From positions 1 through 64,000 of the forward strand of contig JAITTY010000012.1 of the NCBI GenBank assembly GCA_031286695.1: DNA of 64,000 nucleotides, written 5' to 3'. The DNA is from Sphingobacterium sp. (GTDB lineage Bacteria > Bacteroidota > Bacteroidia > Sphingobacteriales > Sphingobacteriaceae). Each line of letters begins with the position of its first letter. Within the stretch, counting starts at the first letter, position 1. Under the pieces are notes generated by a model. That model was not told the DNA's origin. It saw only the letters and a list, made by a program, of their open reading frames with translations, and made no database searches. A program made the position numbers and the translations under genes. Positions 62,096 through 64,000 of this stretch are shown here, in pieces.

Positions 62096-62737
62096 CTATT
62101 CCGTCTCCATTTGATCCAATTTCTCCTTGATCTGTGTGATATACCTACCGTAATAGCAACGAATCATAATTTCTGTCAGACCAAAAACAAGGATGATAGA
62201 GATAATTGCGGAAAGAATCATCCAAACAATAAAGTTGGGTTCTTTTTCGAAAGTTTCCTTGAAATGGTATAATCGATCAAACCATACGGTAGTTCGGCTC
62301 TGTGCTATCATAATAAGATACAAAAATAAAGCTTGCGGGATCATCACATAGGCCGCAATACGATAGGTCTCTACGGCATACTTCAAATCGTAATACAGCT
62401 TGAGCAAGTGTTCTTTAGAAGCCAACAACTCGATCTTTTTCGTGCTCTTTACCAAATAAAAGAACCTCCTGTAATATAAAAGACTTGATAACGATATTTG
62501 TACGATAAAAAAGTAATACGCAAATGCTGCATAACCTTCAATCTTATATATCGGCAAAATAGGAACCAAAAACAGAAACCCCATACAAACGACCCAAGAG
62601 ATAAACTCGCGTTTGATATTCTTGCGGAGTTTGCTCATGATATTGCCGACTTCCTTATAGTATTTGAGATTTGGATTCTGTAAATCCTCATCTGTAGGCT
62701 GTTCCTGCCAAGATTTTTTTAACTCATCAAAATTCAT
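62096..62737 (-). CDS. Four-helix membrane protein, possible anti-sigma factor
   Basis: The 213-residue protein has a cytoplasmic N-terminal part (MNFDELKKSWQEQ, conserved in Bacteroidota proteins beside sigma genes) and four membrane helices at about 46-64, 69-89, 126-146 and 169-191, with a short basic tail. Its start overlaps the sigma gene end by 11 bases, so the two are coupled. An anti-sigma function is inferred only from this linkage; no known anti-sigma domain is seen. Confidence 0.7.
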   Translation of the reverse strand: MNFDELKKSWQEQPTDEDLQNPNLKYYKEVGNIMSKLRKNIKREFISWVVCMGFLFLVPILPIYKIEGYAAFAYYFFIVQISLSSLLYYRRFFYLVKSTKKIELLASKEHLLKLYYDLKYAVETYRIAAYVMIPQALFLYLIMIAQSRTTVWFDRLYHFKETFEKEPNFIVWMILSAIISIILVFGLTEIMIRCYYGRYITQIKEKLDQMETE

Positions 62738-63230
62738 ACTTGTATTTTTTAATGATTTGTTGAATTCGCTCCTTCGTGCGGTTTAATTTTACGCGGGCAT
62801 TGACTTCCGATATACCCAGATTTTCTGCAATCTCGCGATGGCTCTGACCTTCCAAAAACAAAAAGATAAGCGCCTTTTCGATTGCATTGAGTTCTTGAAC
62901 CGCCTGATAAAAGACTTTTAGCTGCTCGTCTTTATCGCTGTCATAAGTTTCTTCTGCAAAATCGTGCCGTTCCTCTAACACATCATAAATCTGATGTTTC
63001 TTTTCTTTTTTTAAGAATACCATTGCGGTATTGAGGGCGACACGGTACATCCATGTTGAAAATTTACTCTGTTGCTTAAATGTCCCATAGGATTTCCACA
63101 GCTGATAGACGATCTCCTGATACAGATCTTGCCGCCCCTCATGATCATCCATATACATGCGGCTCACCTTAACGAGAATACCTTTATTCTCGTCAATCAG
63201 TCGAAGAAATTCTATTTCCGATGGGTTCAC
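62727..63230 (-). CDS. ECF sigma factor
   Basis: The 167-residue protein has region 2 (about 15-85: MYMDDHEGRQDLYQEIVYQLWKSY, FSTWMYRVALNTAMVFL) and region 4 (about 115-160: LNAIEKALIFLFLEGQSHREIAENLGISEVNARVKLNRTKERI). It is a clear group IV sigma factor that should serve a small regulon, probably including its own operon. The overlapping membrane-protein gene suggests control from the membrane. Confidence 0.9.
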   Translation of the reverse strand: MNPSEIEFLRLIDENKGILVKVSRMYMDDHEGRQDLYQEIVYQLWKSYGTFKQQSKFSTWMYRVALNTAMVFLKKEKKHQIYDVLEERHDFAEETYDSDKDEQLKVFYQAVQELNAIEKALIFLFLEGQSHREIAENLGISEVNARVKLNRTKERIQQIIKKYKYEF

Positions 63231-63347
63231 CTAGCGATTTTTCTTTAAATATATTTAGGTAATAAGTATAGCAAACAAACAAAGTGTTACAGCTTTATTT
63301 AAAAATATGTAAATTGTTATTAAAAAAGAGGCTAATCGTAGAAGATT

Positions 63348-63785
63348 ATGGAAAATATATTTTATCAAGGCCAGGTTATATGGGCGCAGATCGATGCAAA
63401 TAGACATATGCGACACTCTGCTTATGCTGATATTTGTGCACAGGCCCGCAGTAATATGTTGAACAAAATGGGTTTTTCGCTGGATAAATTTGCCGAATTT
63501 CATATCGGTCCGATTTTGTTCAGGGAGGAACTTATCTATTTTAAAGAAGTCCATTTAGATGAATATGTACAGGTAAAAGTAGAACTGACAAAATACAATA
63601 AAACAAATAGTCGTTTTTCATTTATACATCAGGTTTTTCGTGATGACGGAGTTTTATGCTGTACCGTCAACGTCGATGGTGCCTGGCTGGACCTTCAAAA
63701 GCGAAAATTAACGAAATTGCCAGAAGAGATGGAGCCTTATCTTGCCAGAATTCCCCGATCTGCAAACTATGAGGAAACCGAATAG
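63348..63785 (+). CDS. Acyl-CoA thioesterase, 4HBT/hotdog fold
   Basis: The 145-residue protein opens with VIWAQIDANRHMRHSAYADI, the active-site stretch of the 4-hydroxybenzoyl-CoA thioesterase type (D/N before H-M-xxxxY). FREELIYFKEVHLDEYVQVKVEL is the central strand pair and WLDLQKRKLTKLPEEM ends the fold. It likely hydrolyses an acyl-CoA. It is divergent from the sigma gene by 117 bases. Confidence 0.85.
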   Translation: MENIFYQGQVIWAQIDANRHMRHSAYADICAQARSNMLNKMGFSLDKFAEFHIGPILFREELIYFKEVHLDEYVQVKVELTKYNKTNSRFSFIHQVFRDDGVLCCTVNVDGAWLDLQKRKLTKLPEEMEPYLARIPRSANYEETE

Positions 63786-63822
63786 TCTTTCCGTCAAATC
63801 AAGACTGTCCTTATAAAAGAAA

Positions 63823-63857
63823 AATCCCTCGGAACACAAACGGAATTCCGAGGGATT
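63823..63857 (-). terminator. Terminator of the gene running in from the right
   Basis: Perfect 12-bp arms aatccctcggaa (63823-63834) and ttccgagggatt (63846-63857) with an 11-nt loop. The reverse strand ends in ggatttttctttt, so it serves the reverse-strand gene at 63944. Confidence 0.85.
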
Positions 63858-63943
63858 AAAACATAAACTAAACCTAAAAACTATTGTCTTTTATTCACCT
63901 TTTGGTCATTTCCAAAATGAACTATTTCTTGTGTGTTGTTGAG

Positions 63944-64000
63944 TTATTTCACTTCAATCAAACGTTTTGCGATGATTGCATCTTCTTTCTTGCCAACAGT
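63944..64000 (-). CDS. C-terminal end of a reverse-strand gene, cut by the window
   Basis: The frame reads TVGKKEDAIIAKRLIEVK and a stop at 63944-63946; the start lies beyond the window. Eighteen residues are not enough to name it. A strong terminator 87 bases further on supports a real gene end. Confidence 0.6.
   Translation of the reverse strand, partial: TVGKKEDAIIAKRLIEVK

Overview
The window reads as chromosome from a member of the Bacteroidota, most likely Sphingobacteriaceae and close to Sphingobacterium. This is inference from content. Several promoters carry the TAnnTTTG -7 element, and Shine-Dalgarno sequences are mostly weak or absent. Families typical of the group are present: DUF6266, GIN/DUF2807 secreted proteins, 'LDEVVVT' plug-like segments outside receptors, a TolC/adaptor/RND set, an FA2H-like hydroxylase and a tmRNA tag GEENYALAA. 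No phage, insertion sequence, CRISPR array or rRNA was seen.

Layout. 1-7 kb: a tRNA-Ser cut by the window edge, a membrane-bound winged-helix regulator divergent from a secreted protein, an orphan ExbD, a truncated haemoglobin, a fatty-acid-hydroxylase-like enzyme, a GIN protein and class II fructose-bisphosphate aldolase. 7-15 kb: an ArsC/YffB-like protein, an M1 aminopeptidase, an Rrf2 regulator with an NAD(P)-binding partner, an APC permease, DUF1543 and a class A beta-lactamase-like hydrolase. 15-24 kb: a helical lipoprotein, folD, lepA, a CDF transporter, an aspartate aminotransferase, an M3 peptidase and ssrA (tmRNA). 24-35 kb: a GH18 chitinase with a NagX/HGSNAT-like membrane protein, hydrolase and acetyltransferase genes, a universal stress protein, a TIM-barrel isomerase, an XRE regulator facing a fatty acid desaturase, and DUF6266.

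35-42 kb is the least explained part. A VWA/DUF3520 protein stands divergent from a sigma factor and a mosaic anti-sigma/TonB-like protein. It is followed by a transglutaminase-like DUF3857 protein and a 31-codon, very acidic peptide gene with its own promoter-like element and terminator. 42-48 kb: MepB, a MocR regulator, bioB and a large Tat-type phospholipase C. 48-57 kb: a two-component system followed by a heavy-metal RND efflux operon with three 11-bp-phased repeats upstream (a likely response-regulator site), then TauE/SafE and DUF1634. 57-64 kb: GNAT, Crp/Fnr, YceI, an SDR lacking its catalytic Tyr/Lys, an ABC1-family kinase, a second sigma/membrane-protein pair, a thioesterase and the tail of a reverse-strand gene.

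Most genes are single transcription units closed by clear hairpin terminators. Likely operons are Rrf2+NAD(P)-binding protein, sigma+mosaic anti-sigma, response regulator+kinase, TolC+adaptor+RND, TauE+DUF1634, and sigma+4-TM protein.
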